Assembly: GCF_037975245.1 (NCBI RefSeq)
Contig: NC_092577.1
Location: forward strand, 18,467,898-18,531,897
Source: Apostichopus japonicus
Lineage: Eukaryota > Echinodermata > Holothuroidea > Aspidochirotida > Stichopodidae
Direction: 5' to 3'
Length of the DNA: 64,000 nucleotides
Positions within the stretch are counted from its first letter, which is position 1, and each line of letters starts with the position of its first letter. The position numbers were made by a program, and so were the translations under genes. Positions 11,275 through 21,480 of this stretch are shown here, in pieces. The notes under the pieces were generated by a model. The model did no database searches and was not told the DNA's origin. It was given only the letters and a program-made list of their open reading frames with translations.

Positions 11275-11370
11275 TCAACACGGGGACGTTTTGGTTCTGT
11301 ATATACATAGCACGGGGACGGTTTGGCAAACAGCGGGGACAGTTTGGTACGGGGACGTTCTGATAAAGGG
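11275..11370. repeat. Clustered CGGGGACG-TTTGG motifs
   Basis: Four copies of (C/G)GGGGAC(G/A)(T/G)TT occur in about 95 bases. A related sequence in inverted orientation (CAGAACCAAAACATCCCGGGG) lies at 10026-10046, so the 10.0-11.4 kb interval may be bounded by degenerate inverted repeats of an old element. Confidence 0.35.
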
Positions 11371-11811
11371 AACAAGGGGAGATGTTGACCACTGGGGCTT
11401 TCACCTACAGGAGAGGCACAGTTGTAGTGGACATTAAATGTCACATGAGGGTGACGTCATCATTCAATATTCGTGTTAATGTGCCTTCAGAGGCTTAGTG
11501 TATTTTGCAGGAATCACTGAACCTTTGTTTTTTTTTTCTGTTCCGTTTTTTACCTAGTACCTAAATTTTAACATGGTTCTGCGAAAGATTTTATTTCAGA
11601 CTAGACTCACTTTTTGGGCATGGACAATTTGTAATCATGATAAACGAACATTGAACTTTGCCATTTGCACATAATTTATTCATATGAGTAGCTTAATATT
11701 ATGACCCTGGCCTACCCCTCACTTTCTGTCTGTTCAAGTGATGAAATGAACCCTGTTTCCCTGTGTTGTTTAGATACCATTTAACTACATGATTCTGTTT
11801 TGTGTTTGTAG
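11371..11811. other. Putative intron, nothing else seen
   Basis: AT-rich sequence ending in a polypyrimidine tract and TTTGTAG acceptor. No gene. Confidence 0.4.
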
Positions 11812-11937
11812 GTCAAACAAAGAGAGGAAAGAAGGCAAGTAGTATCTGGAAGGCAAGGGTTTTTCTTTTCAAAAGGTCCAATGTGGAGTTTATGCCTTCA
11901 ATTGCAGAGTGCAAATACCTTGACGACAATGGATATG
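11812..11937 (+). CDS. Candidate second exon of the HECT-type gene
   Basis: Flanked by a strong acceptor (TGTGTTTGTAG) and a consensus donor (G|GTGAGT). The phase-1 frame reads QTKRGKKASSIWKARVFLF, then KRSNVEFMPSIAECKYLDDNGY. The W-x-x-x-V-F-L-x-K pattern followed by ...L...G(Y/L)G resembles the N-terminal region of animal HECT proteins annotated as G2/M-phase-specific E3 ligase-like; that resemblance is from memory of the family. Phase agrees with exon 1 and with the acceptor at 22245. It has no internal stop. Confidence 0.55.
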
Positions 11938-12044
11938 GTGAGTAATGATATATACCAACTATAACAAACATACTGACCAACAAATGTAATAATTTATGTA
12001 ATTTGCTCTTAGTAGCATTTTATTGCATTTTTTGGTTCCTTGCT

Positions 12045-12125
12045 TTAGCAAAAGGAACCTATGTAGTCAACTTGGCGTATGTGTGTCTGTGACACTTGCT
12101 TAGGTAAACGGTAACTCAAAAAGGG
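12045..12125 (+). repeat. 5' fragment of the AGGTCA-type dispersed repeat
   Basis: TTCCTTGCTTTAGCAAAAGGAACCT matches in layout the start of the longer copy at 52540 (TTCCTTGCCAGAGGCAAAAGGAATC), including the GTGTGTCTGTGACAC segment. Only the first 80 or so bases are kept before the LINE fragment begins. Confidence 0.6.
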
Positions 12126-12149
12126 AAAGTTGAACTTAACTCAAACTTG

Positions 12150-12663
12150 AGAGAGCTACCGGGGCGAAGTTGAATCCTGAAAAGACAAAGGGCCTTCGCC
12201 TTGGTAGCTGGAGATACAGAGACTTACCATTCGGTGCATCGTGGTCGGATCAAAATATCAAAATTAATGGTATATGGTTCGGCTGCGATGCACCTTGTGA
12301 TGTAACCTGGAACGAGAGGGCTGAGGTACTTGAGAGCAGGCTCGAAACCTTTGGCACCCGCTGGCTTTCGATCCTAGGGAAAGTCACCGTAATTAATCGT
12401 TTTGCTTCCGCCCATCTTGTGGTACCCGTCTTGTGTATCCAATTCCGCGTCGCGTCCTGGTGCGGTTGGACAGAGCGATATTTTCATTTATTTGGTCGGG
12501 TGGTACAGAGCTTGTCAAAAGGGCGGTAGTGTACCAAAAACTGGATAAGGGTGGGTTAGGGGTGGTTGATCTGGGAAGTAAATTGACCTTTTTGTTATTT
12601 AAGCAGTTGTTTGTAGAGGTAACTGACCCAGGGTTGCCTTGTTCATATTTTTTACGTTTTTAA
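12150..12663 (+). pseudogene. LINE reverse-transcriptase C-terminal fragment (L1/Tx1-like)
   Basis: Frame 12170-12529 reads KINGIWFG, ERAEVLESRL and WLSILGKVTVINRFASAHLV. A second frame (to 12663) continues it with RLDRAIFSFIWSGGTELVKR and DKGGLGVVDL. Together these are the post-catalytic thumb and connection segment of L1/Tx1-like non-LTR RTs. A single frameshift separates them near 12440. The catalytic FADD region and both ends are absent. It probably belongs to the same family as 19081-20058 and 49706-50751. Confidence 0.75.
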
Positions 12664-12702
12664 GTTGTGCACAGGGGGGCGATAGCTCCCACTAGTCGCC
12701 AT

Positions 12703-13313
12703 CAGCGTTACCAGCGGCACATGCCAAAAAAAACGCTACTTTTGCAAAAGTAAAACCCCACAAAACGCTTGACATAGATTTTCATGAACATACGTAATGT
12801 AGCCAGCCAGCTATTACCTTCCATCACAAGTTGCACTTATTCATATGATAGACCGTTTTATGATTATTTACAAAAAAATCAAGTCATATTGGCTCAGAAT
12901 CATAACAAAACAACTGTAGAATCAACAAAATAACAACTAATTCCGACGAAATTTAACTGCAAGAAACGATTCGCGCGTCTCAATCCACGGTAAGGCTGTG
13001 TGCCTAGTGTGCACATAAACTCACACAATGGCCCACAGATCCTCTCCTCACGTTTACTACATGAACAAGTGCGCCTCTCAGCTGTACGTACGTTCTGCAT
13101 TATTCATAATAAATATATCGACCGCGATAACATTGTGTTGCCAAGCGGTAATTTCAACTCGAATTGTTTCGGATACGTGCAATTTTTTTCTGAACCATAA
13201 AGTTTTGGCCAGAAACGCTAGATTTGGCCAATTTAGAAAAAACGTACGCTAGAACACCAGGAAAGATTAAAAACGCTAAATCTAGTGTAAAAACGCTAAC
13301 GCTGGTAACACTG
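12703..13313. mobile_element. Non-autonomous hAT-like MITE (611 bp) with target-site duplication
   Basis: Terminal inverted repeats: left CAGCGTTACCAGC and, read inward from the right end, CAGTGTTACCAGC, followed on both sides by AAAACGCTA-type sequence. It is bounded by GTCGCCAT (12695-12702) and GTCGCAAT (13314-13321), an 8-bp duplication with one mismatch. TIRs starting CAG and 8-bp duplications are typical of hAT elements. No transposase is encoded; the short frames inside have no domain. Confidence 0.75.
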
Positions 13314-13321
13314 GTCGCAAT

Positions 13322-13814
13322 GATGAAAGTGACTTAGTTTTTAGGAAAATACCCGAAGATGGCCGGGGGTTATCGGAATAACAATTTCTAGATATTTACC
13401 CAAGTTAACCGAAGGTGAACCGATGGATGTTAATATTTGGTGTTATACTCGGACACGTGCGTCATGTATGTATTTCATTGTATAACGTTTATTATGTGTT
13501 TATTGACAGTGAGCAATCTTTTCTTCAGCAAATATAGAGTAAACGCAATTCAGTTATTTAGTTTAGGGCCTACGATAATGGGAAACTGCATGCTGAGCAA
13601 ATCAACCTGAGGCAATAAGCTTGGATTAACAAACAGAATGTGCCAAAAATGCCTTTATTTTATCACCCCATGCCGAGCTTTTTGGCGGGCGGGGGGGGGG
13701 GGCACCGTTGATTTCTTTTGGTTTCTTTCTTCAATTCAGGAACATGAATCACTATTTCGTTTTTTTTATACGTTCCGAGTCGACCTCCTCAAGATTCGGT
13801 CCGGACTTCAAAAT
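13322..13814. other. No gene seen; poly-G tract
   Basis: Contains a run of G at about 13688-13702. No coding feature beyond the start of the PHD-like fragment at 13815. Confidence 0.4.
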
Positions 13815-13972
13815 GTGTTTACTATTAGTACGTTTTGCATTCGTAGGATGGCATGGCCTGAGCTTCTTCATATGTCAGGCCAACACAATTGCAGTGGTAT
13901 CATTGTTGGCAGCGTAAACACTGCACCCAGAACTTGCTTTCGTCCACATCCTTGCATACACCACAGGAGTTC
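13815..13972 (-). pseudogene. PHD-finger fragment at the MULE 3' end
   Basis: The minus strand reads NSCGVCKDVDESKFWVQC, LRCQQ, a TGA, then YHCNCVGL, TYEEAQAMPSYEC. Spacing (C-x2-C, W-x-x-C-x2-C, H-x2-C, C-x2-C-like end) is that of a PHD finger, with TGA where the conserved Trp before YH is expected. It follows the Ulp1 domain on the same strand by about 100 bases, so I take it as the C-terminus of the same transposon protein. PHD fingers bind histone H3 tails and could bias insertion toward certain chromatin. Confidence 0.55.
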
Positions 13973-14067
13973 CTTGATTGGACTGACTTTACTTTGCAGT
14001 TGCCCAATACCTTGTTGTATATTTCTTTTCGAAATCGGGTTGTCTCTAGTGGGGTGGTGAGGACCTC

Positions 14068-14950
14068 TTACATGCTAACTGCTGGCCATAATGACAGACA
14101 TACGCCGCAACTGCTCCCGTCTTTCTGCAGAGCCTTTGTGGGTTGTTCCAGGACTGGATTGTGCAACGAAAACTTCGTCATGAAAATGTTGGAGAGCCTC
14201 TGTGCGGCATCTTTTGTTCTCCGGCTTAGAGTTTGGTCGTTTCCGTTCATCAGAGGATCTAGGAAGAGTAGGGTTTTCTTCGCGACGTCCAAGGCAAATA
14301 GAACCCAGTGGTTTCCCGTTGCGTTCCAAGGTATGAAGGCGAAGTCTTTATCGTCAAGGCTTTCAATTGACCAAAGTCTTCTTGTGGATGACCAGTGCAT
14401 TATGGCTGTCATCGTTGTGCTTGGGGCAAATATTAGTCGAGGATTGTCCTCCTGCATCTTCCAAAAAAATGCATTGATGACTTCGTCATAAAGCCAGCCA
14501 GCTCTGAATTCCTTATCCCACACTTTCAGAGCCATTTTTTCTCCGCGGGGCAGGACTGGTTCAAGGGACTTGAGGTTGATAATGTTCAGGGAGTGAGGGC
14601 CATTCCTGACTATGGTTTCTGTGGGATTCATGGAAGGTGGCAAAATAGGCGTGAAGGGCGCATATACGGTTCTTGATGAGAAGTTGGTGGCACCTTTCGC
14701 TGATGGAAACACTGTGTCTGGGACATGTGGAGTGGCTGCAGTCGTTTTTGTTTGCAGTTTCTTTTGTTGTTTTGGCTTGTCCGTCTTCTTGTTCAGAGCC
14801 AGCTTCGACTTCTTTACAGGTGGTGGAGCGACCACTGTGATATCGTTCTTGCTTTCCTCTGGCATGTCTGAGAGAAGGAATTCAAAAGCTCTTTCTTTTG
14901 TGATGCTGTGGGGCCTGTGAAGATTGGCGCTGCAACTTTACGCTTCGGAG
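14068..14950 (-). pseudogene. Ulp1/C48-type SUMO-protease domain of the MULE protein
   Basis: A 265-residue frame. Its N-terminal part is basic and proline-rich (APPPVKKSKLALNKKTDKPK). Its C-terminal part has the Ulp1 triad pattern: NHWVLFALDVAKK (His, then Asp in LLFLDPL) and QKDGSSCGV (Cys). It follows MULE transposase on the same strand and strongly resembles the Ulp1 modules captured by some MULE transposons. Frame changes near 15000 and 14940 separate it from the transposase; an upstream continuation in a shifted frame is readable to 14950. Ulp1 enzymes cleave SUMO from conjugates. The domain itself looks complete, but its linkage is broken. Confidence 0.75.
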
Positions 14951-14985
14951 CTTTCGTCATTGGTCTGAGCTGAAGCTGGAGCTTT

Positions 14986-16890
14986 TCATTCGGCTGTATC
15001 TTTTTGGCGGCGTGCAATAGGTTGGGGCTCTTGTGTCAGTCGGTCATTAGACGATATCACTGCAGTGCATTGGGCAAGCAGACGTTTCAATGTACCATTG
15101 ATTTGGGGTAGTAAAGCCCTGACTACAACCTCGTTCTGTAACATATCCTCTAACTTTGACACATCCAGTTTTGTAGCTTCTAGCAACCGTTCAGGAGGAG
15201 CTGGCTTGGGTTGGTGTTCTTCATTCGGTATGTCTGTTGTTGTAAGAGGAAGCTCATGTGAATACCCTTGAAAATGGTCTGCCGTGTCTGCTTCTTCTAC
15301 CTCAGTCCTGGCGATATGATGCATCCTCACTTGGAAGGCATGGATCTTATGTATATGTTTGCACAACAATGCGTTATCATCACAGTTGCAATGGTACAGA
15401 TGGGAGCAAAGACCAAGACAAGCCAGTTCCTGGCATTTTTCAAAGCAGTGGTCTTGGTAAAATCTTCTCTCCAGGGCTGAAACGGAATGCCAGACGTCAG
15501 TTTGGGACTTGACCCGCCAGGTGTTTGCATCCAACATCTCAGTCTTCATCTTCAGGCCATTCTTGTGCCGCGATTCCTTTGAGGCTGCTGGTCGTGGTGC
15601 TACGGATTTGTACTGAAGGTCGCTCTTTCTACGCCAGTAGTCCTCCTCCTCGATCACCAACAGAAGGTTGATGAGGTCGTCTACTCTCCGATTGGGCTGT
15701 CGCTTCATGAAGTAGGTCTTCAGTCGATTGTGGAACGCCTCAACAAACGTGTTGGTGTCTGTCCTGGCATGAGGGAAATTTCGATGGCACATGGCCCAGG
15801 CTTGTGGTCTGTTCATGTAATTCGAAAATAAATACTTCACGAACGATTCGCATTTTGGAGTATATTTCTCCTTGAAGGGCAGATGTGACTTCGTCGAATC
15901 TGTTGGTACTTTTCTCTTCCAGGATTATAATGAGGCATTGGTAGATTTCTGTTCGGAGGTTGTTATCAGTCGGAATATGGTGCTTAAGCTTCCGTTGCCG
16001 CGCCCTATGAATGTGCCATTTACACAGAATGTGCTTGATGTCCTTACCAAAAACGGCTTTCATGGCATTTGGGCCGCTGTAATCATCATCAGACGTCACC
16101 ACTGCTACGACTAAATTTGGGGCTCGCTTCTTGATCTCTTTAAAGAAGTAGTACAGAGTCTGTTCGTCCGTGTAGTTTGATATCAGGTGGCCAACAGGAT
16201 ATCCCTTGCCAAACTCATCAGGAACAATGAGGTTTGTGAGGCTGTAACCATAATGATTCGTTCCGTGAGTGGCATCAATGCAAAGAATATCTCTTCCATG
16301 CATGACTTCTAGCTGTTGCTTGGTTTGTAGTCCGACTATAAACAGGTCCTTGGCATGGGGTAGATCTCCCATCGCGGGGTCACCAATGAATACACCATCT
16401 CCCTGGGGCTTATAGACTAGTATGGGGTTGTACTTTTCATCTTCAAGCTTGTTTATGAACAGGTACGTGGAAATATTGTCTTGGGGATGCAGTCTCGCGT
16501 TGGTATTGAGCTTCCGGGACATCTCGTGCATTATTCGCTTGCTGATACATTGGTAAGCCCTCAGTTGGCCGACCGCTGTTCCATCACGATTATCCCTGTC
16601 ACCAAGACCGTCGCGTAATTCCCGCCGGATTTGGGTAGTCGGAATGCCTAGCGCAATCTTGCTCTCAATTTCTGTTGTTATCGATTTCGAAATGGGATGA
16701 TGTTGTGTATCCCTGAAAGAGGGTTCATGACTGTGTGTCCGCACGTAAGTTACATCGATCATGCCGCTTTCACTGTTGGTGTGGACTGACATCCTTGCGG
16801 GACAGGTTGTACCAGTCTTTATTTAGCATTTTGTATTTCGTCGATCGGTCTTCCGGGCTGACTGATCCTTAGAACGATGTGGCTGTTCTG
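14986..16890 (-). pseudogene. MULE (Mutator-like) transposase with SWIM finger, frameshifted
   Basis: The N-terminal segment has a DNA-binding FLYWCH/FAR1-like remnant (YYVCQRDG ... GTTCPARM ... VRTHSHEP). The DDE core follows: ILCIDATHGTN (first Asp), VVTSDDDYSG (second Asp), then CKWHIHRA. The lower frame (15840-14986) continues with FVEAFHNRL (candidate third acidic residue), DYWRRKSDLQ, and a SWIM finger CNCDDNALLCKHIHKIHAF. The frame shifts once near 15870, where both frames overlap, and a stop lies between the FLYWCH-like part and position 16792. Together with the C2H2 exon, Ulp1 and PHD parts it forms one multi-domain transposon protein of roughly 1,000 residues. Terminal inverted repeats were not found by eye. 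Confidence 0.85.
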
Positions 16891-16895
16891 ATCCA

Positions 16896-17213
16896 TCACG
16901 CTGGCAAACGTAATACGTATACTTGGTCGATGACCGAGTTTGACATCTCCTCCTTTTCTTTCCAGTCTAGAAACTCCTTCTCAGAATCAAAGTGGTGATG
17001 GCTACTGGTGCTTTGAACCTGATGCTCCTCTTCCATATGTTTGAGCATTTTTGACTTATGGTAAAATAACTTCTCGCAATTTCGGTGAAGGCATTTCGAT
17101 TTCGCAACGTTCGAATCGTCCTCCATCGGCTTCTTATGGATTTTGATATGGTGACGTTTCAAATTATTTTTCATGGTAAATTTCTCTTCACAGAGTGGGC
17201 ATTGAAAGGTTGT
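16896..17213 (-). CDS. C2H2 zinc-finger exon of the MULE protein
   Basis: Begins after a TTTATTTCCTTCACAACAAG acceptor with ACAACC and reads FQCPLCEEKFTMKNNLKRH, then CLHRNCEKLFYHKSKMLKHM and a linker FLDWKEKEEMSN. Two C2H2 fingers precede the transposase. Near 16910 the frame must change to reach YYVCQRDG, so this part too is damaged. Phase 0 at its acceptor matches the donor at 17437. Finger pairs like this probably recognise transposon ends. Confidence 0.6.
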   Translation of the reverse strand, partial: TTFQCPLCEEKFTMKNNLKRHHIKIHKKPMEDDSNVAKSKCLHRNCEKLFYHKSKMLKHMEEEHQVQSTSSHHHFDSEKEFLDWKEKEEMSNSVIDQVYVLRLPA

Positions 17214-17436
17214 CTTGTTGTGAAGGAAATAAAATGTCAACCAACTGAGTTAAAAGAATCCTCTATAGGCCTACGGTGGCGATTTGTTTTCAAACGTATA
17301 AAAATGAGATCTGTCTTAAATGCACCGGTTAGAATGCACGGAGGACAGGATGAACTTAGATTTCACAGTGGCATATCTGTTATAGGCTATAGCCTATGAG
17401 AAGTTAAAATTGTTATACAGAAAAATGTTTACTTAC

Positions 17437-17628
17437 CGTTACTAATGCGGTATCCAGGGCATCTTCTTTGGTATCACCATGATCACTTCCGGACTCTCCT
17501 CCGCCTCTTCCATTTTGAAAGAAATCGAAAAAAAGCGGAAATTTTACTGCTGCGTCGAGACTGAGGACTCCGAAGTGTTCGATCTGCTCAAAGATTCTGC
17601 CGCCGAAACTGGCTGGTGATTGTGTGCA
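17437..17628 (-). CDS. Candidate upstream exon of the MULE gene
   Basis: Open minus-strand stretch reading ASFGGRIFEQIEHFGVL, SLDAAVKFPLFFDFF and a Gly/Asp/Glu-rich tail (GGGESGSDHGDTKEDA), ending at ACG|GTAAGT in phase 0, which fits the next exon. There is no ATG in frame before the upstream TAG, so the start may be non-AUG or in a further exon. A competing short ATG frame (MEEAEES) overlaps it. The function of this domain is unknown to me. Confidence 0.4.
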
Positions 17629-18672
17629 CTACACACGTGGTCTTGATTACTCCCGCGAAAAAGTTAGGCTTCGAATTGGCTATAAGATGTAATTGCCGGG
17701 CGCTCTATCACACGTGGAAGGGGCGCGCGCACCGGCAAGGAATTCGAAGAAATTGTAGCTTGTTCTACTCACACTTTGGTAGTAAATATGACGCAGATCT
17801 TCTGCTAAGTTTTTCTGGTCCGGGAAATGTCCCGCCTTATAACTAAGTTCGACTCGTGAGCATCATGTACGTTTATTTCCGGAAAAACAAAGTCGTCGTT
17901 TTCGGCCTCAGGGTGGGGGGGGGGCATTGCCCTGGAGTACGGTACCCTGGAGGGAAATGGTCCCGGGGGGTATCTGGGGGAATCCTCTAAGGAGATGATG
18001 GGGTGTACTGTGGGGGAATGAGACCGCGGAAGGCGGGAGGCCGCGGATGAGTGTAAGTAGACCCTAAATAGCCTAAGCTATAAAATGATTAAATCAATAC
18101 AAAGTGAGAAGTAAGTATATATACTTGTTTATTTCGTAATCAAACAGAGTTGAATACAGATGAGGTGCAATTTGAGTGGATACTATTTACAAAAAGGCAG
18201 GTGCATAGTGCAGGTACAGGGTGATTACTGTGACATACAGTGATATAGAAATTCCACACTAGACGGTTATCAATTTGTACATAGATATTCAAGTATGGTG
18301 TGTGTCAATTTCTCCTCTCGTTAAAAAGTCACACCCATAGTCCCCTAGCTTGAAGTAACTCTCTTATATGATCCCCCCGTCGAATCAACTTTTCATCATT
18401 CCAATAGTGCACCCCCTAATATCAAATCTCTGAGCGAAGAAAACATCCTTTATCACACAGTACTTGTTGCAGATACAGAAGTCCCGGGACAGAAGTTAAA
18501 CATTATTGCACAAAAGCATCTACAAAGTCATTCAAAAGATACTTAATTGATTTGAAAGTCCGAAATGTCGACAAAAGCACGTGGCAGATTAAATCTATTA
18601 TTAGATCTCACGCTCAATTCACTTCGTGAATGTTCGGTATTATTCGGCCATGTATTACGTCGTTTCCATCAT
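17629..18672. other. No gene seen
   Basis: Contains a G-rich zone (17910-18050) and AT-rich sequence. No coding frame with recognisable content and no clear MULE terminal repeat. Confidence 0.4.
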
Positions 18673-18680
18673 GGCGGCTA

Positions 18681-18938
18681 GCGTATTTTTTTTCCCAGGA
18701 CGAACGTGGGCATCTGCCAATGAAATCCCTGGATTCCAAACATGTGGCGCTTTTTCAAAAAACATGTTTTGAATCTTTTTTCCTAGTTTTCACCCCAGAT
18801 TATGAACGACAATCCTGCAATTTCATAGAAACTGTATCCTTAACCCACTTTCTAAACCCTCACTCTGATTTCAAACGAATTTGTAAATTCCTGAAAAACC
18901 TGAAACCCACGTTCGTCGTGGCGGAAAAAAAAAACGCT
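18681..18938. mobile_element. 258-bp MITE with 8-bp target-site duplication
   Basis: Inverted terminal regions: left GCGTATTTTTTTTCCC then GGACGAACGTGGG; right, read inward, AGCGTTTTTTTTTTCCG then CGACGAACGTGGG. GGCGGCTA occurs directly on both sides (18673-18680 and 18939-18946). No coding capacity. The superfamily is unassigned; an 8-bp duplication is compatible with hAT. Confidence 0.7.
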
Positions 18939-19080
18939 GGCGGCTATTGGGAGCTTTCGCTCCCCTGTGCAAATTTTTCCGTTTTTGGGGCGGTTTGCAC
19001 CTACGTCGGTGGGTCCCGGCGCTGTTTAGCAACAGAGAACCGCATAGCAGTACTCCAAACAGGGTGGTGCGTCTCATTTG

Positions 19081-20058
19081 CTCCGCTCTGATTGAGTTGC
19101 CCCCTGTTGACCTGTCACAGCCGGCCCTCGTTCACAGTTCGTTGCGGGATAGGGCCTTGAATGCAATTTTTGTGCATTTGTATGGCTGAATGGTGGCAGG
19201 CTCCGTGATCTTGCATGGAGAATTGCACACGGTGCCTTGGTGACCAACCTAAAAAGACATCTCGGCCTTTTGGCCGATCATGTGTAGTATCTGTTCCCTT
19301 TCGAGGGGAATGGTGATGCACACCTGACGATGATCACACAGTCACAGTCCCGATGTAAGGGTCAACTGGGGTTAGAAGCGGATCAGTCGTTCGGTAGTTT
19401 GCTTTTCGTGCCCAGGTTCTGTCCTGGGCGACTTTTCCTTAAAAAGTATCATTGGCGATTGGGTGATGGACTGTGCCAAAGGACCGGCTGTGACAGCTTA
19501 GAGAGTACCGCTCATGTTTTTTGGCATTGTTGCTTTGTAGTTAACTTATGGGAGTGGTTCCAGACCTGGACCGACCGTGTTACGGGAGACCGTTCATGGT
19601 CGGTAGGACAGGGCTTTATTTTATATGGGGTAGACCCTCCAGTTTGTTCGGTTGGTGTGTTGCACCGCATTATTTTTGTTTGCTTTATTGTGAAAAAAAC
19701 ATGTTTGGCGGAATAGATGTGATGCGGTTTTTAGGGGTAAATTTGCCAGTTGGCAGGCAGTCCTGGAGGCGGTGAAGTCTGACATTCGCCTTCAGATTGA
19801 AGGCGATTTTCGCCGTTTATCCGGGGCTGCCTTTTTTGGACGGTGGTGTGCTGAGGAGGGGTTTTTCGTTTCGCTCCGTGTTGGTCGTCCTTTTGTGTTT
19901 TTTTAAATGTTTGAGTGGGGGGTTGGGCGTTTTTGTCTCTGCAGGTCGGCGGGCGTATGTTTTATTGGCTCGCTTGACCTGAGTTTCGTTTTTCAGAATG
20001 GGATGGTTCGGTAGTGCCGTTTGGCCGTGACGTTTTATATCCCGCATGGCGGGTCATT
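19081..20058 (+). pseudogene. LINE C-terminal fragment (L1/Tx1-like), interrupted
   Basis: Reads RLRDLAWRIAHGALVTNL, then after a 180-bp insertion KKYHWRLGDGLCQRTGC, CDSLESTAHVFWHCC and LWEWFQTW. This is the zinc-binding C-terminal domain (zf-RVT) of L1/Tx1-like ORF2. The downstream part (from about 19600) is nearly the same as 50788-51240. Frameshifts occur after 19716 and in the tail. The 5' side is truncated near the MITE. Confidence 0.75.
19257..19436 (+). ncRNA. U2 snRNA-derived retro-insertion inside the LINE
   Basis: Positions 19261-19295 contain CTCGGCCTTTTGGCC, GATCATG and TGTAGTATCTGTTC. This corresponds in order to the 5' stem-loop I and the branch-point-recognition GUAGUA region of U2 snRNA, with a short gap and a few changes. 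The remainder does not follow canonical U2 beyond this point; it contains a CCC-TTTCGA-GGGG hairpin and a 3' hairpin GCCCAGG-TTCTGT-CCTGGGC (19409-19429). The block splits the LINE frame and is flanked by CCTAAAAAG (19248-19256) and CCTTAAAAAG (19437-19446), which look like target-site duplications. Likely a U2-headed SINE or a chimeric retrocopy made by LINE machinery, not a functional snRNA gene: stem II, the Sm site and stems III-IV are not recognisable. Confidence 0.65.
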
Positions 20059-20099
20059 GGTACGCCATAGTAAGAGATGTGCCCTATTGTTTTTGGTAA

Positions 20100-21480
20100 C
20101 TGTGAAGGTCACCAAAGGTCAGTTAGGGGCCGAAAACCAAATTAATAAACGAAGCAATACCTCCCATTGACAGGGTCCGACATGGTTGATATTTTGGAAC
20201 TAGTTGTGAATATGGCAAGGATCATCTCCAAACATAACCGTCATGTGATCCAAGGCCAACAAAGGTCAATTAGTGGTGACAAACTAGTATTTTTGCAATA
20301 ACTTGAGAACAAAGTGTCTGTCAATGTTGGGAGTTTTTGTATGCTATTGTAATCCGATAGTCGACCTGCATCTGGGTGACCTCTGACCTCCGGTGACCTG
20401 TACTAGTTCCTTCGGTTATTCACATTTTCGTGGCTATGTTCGGATCTCAAAAGGTACCTTCTGATTAAAATTGTCCATGGTTGACCCCTGTGTGACCTTC
20501 CATATCCCGCTTCGATCGGACACTTGGTTCTCAAGTTATGAGGGGCCAAAGGTTGGTTTTGATACCTTTTTAGCACATAACAATATTAGGATAGAGTGCA
20601 CATCTTGAAGGGAAACATTTTTGATAAGAACTGTCAGGTCATCCAAGTTTATTGAAAGTCACTTATGGGCAACACACTTTCCACTTAAGCTATCTTTTGC
20701 AACAACTCCCATTGATGAAATTTGAAATGGCTGATATATTGGAACAAGTTGTAAATGAAGTAGAGGCAGATCTTCGAAAATATCCAATATCCAAGGTCAA
20801 TTAGGGGACAAAAAGTAGTATATTGGCAATAATTTGTTACAAAACCCACACTGACAGGGTCCGACATGGTTGCTATTTTGGGACTAGGTGTTAATGGGGT
20901 AAGGGATAATTCCAAACATAACGGTCATGTGATCCAAGGTCAATTAGGGGTAAAAAAGTAGTATTTTTGCAATAACTCGAGAACAGAATGTCTGTGAAGG
21001 TTGGGAGTTGCGCTATTGTAATCCAATAGTCGACCCGCATCTGGCTGACTCTTGACCTCGGGTGACCATTACTACTTTCTTGGGTTATTTGAAGTTTTGT
21101 GGCCATATTCAGATCACAATTGATCTTCCGATCAAAATTGGCAATAGGTTCACCCCTGTGTGACCTTTGTGTGCGAAGTTATCAGAGGTCAAAGTTTTAG
21201 TATTTTATTATTAAAGTACTGTTAGGATGGTCATACATACTTTATTATTCAGACTGTCTAACTACATCTGACTAGGAGGTCAAAGTTTAAATCTGAAAAA
21301 TATGCTTATTTTGAGAGTTATAGGCCCCCCCAAAAAAGGTCAATCTTTTGATATATGGTACAGCTTGGTGTGTTCTATAGAGAAAATCAACTCCCGCTTC
21401 AATTGGACACCTGACTTTCAAGTTATGATGGCCAAAAGTTTATTTTGATACCGTTCCAGCAATTAACATTCAGGACAGAG
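20100..21480 (+). repeat. Duplicated dispersed repeat with AGGTCA motifs (about 690-bp unit)
   Basis: CTGACAGGGTCCGACATGGTTG, or a close variant, occurs near 20168 and 20850; each is followed by AGTATTTTTGCAATAACT, a CTATTGTAATCC segment and TCACCCCTGTGTGACC. The two copies are diverged direct repeats. The block is full of GGTCA half-sites and belongs with or near the family at 52540-54290. Confidence 0.65.

Noticed and set aside
13638-14491. Long + strand frames opposite the Ulp1/PHD region
   Set aside because: Shadows of the minus-strand MULE protein.
19257-19436. Functional U2 snRNA gene
   Set aside because: Only the 5' part matches U2; stem II, Sm site and 3' stems are not recognisable and it is embedded in a LINE.
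19380-19436. tRNA-type B box in the U2-headed insertion (GGTTCTGTCC)
   Set aside because: It lacks the conserved A and spacing of GGTTCRANNCC, and no A box is found.
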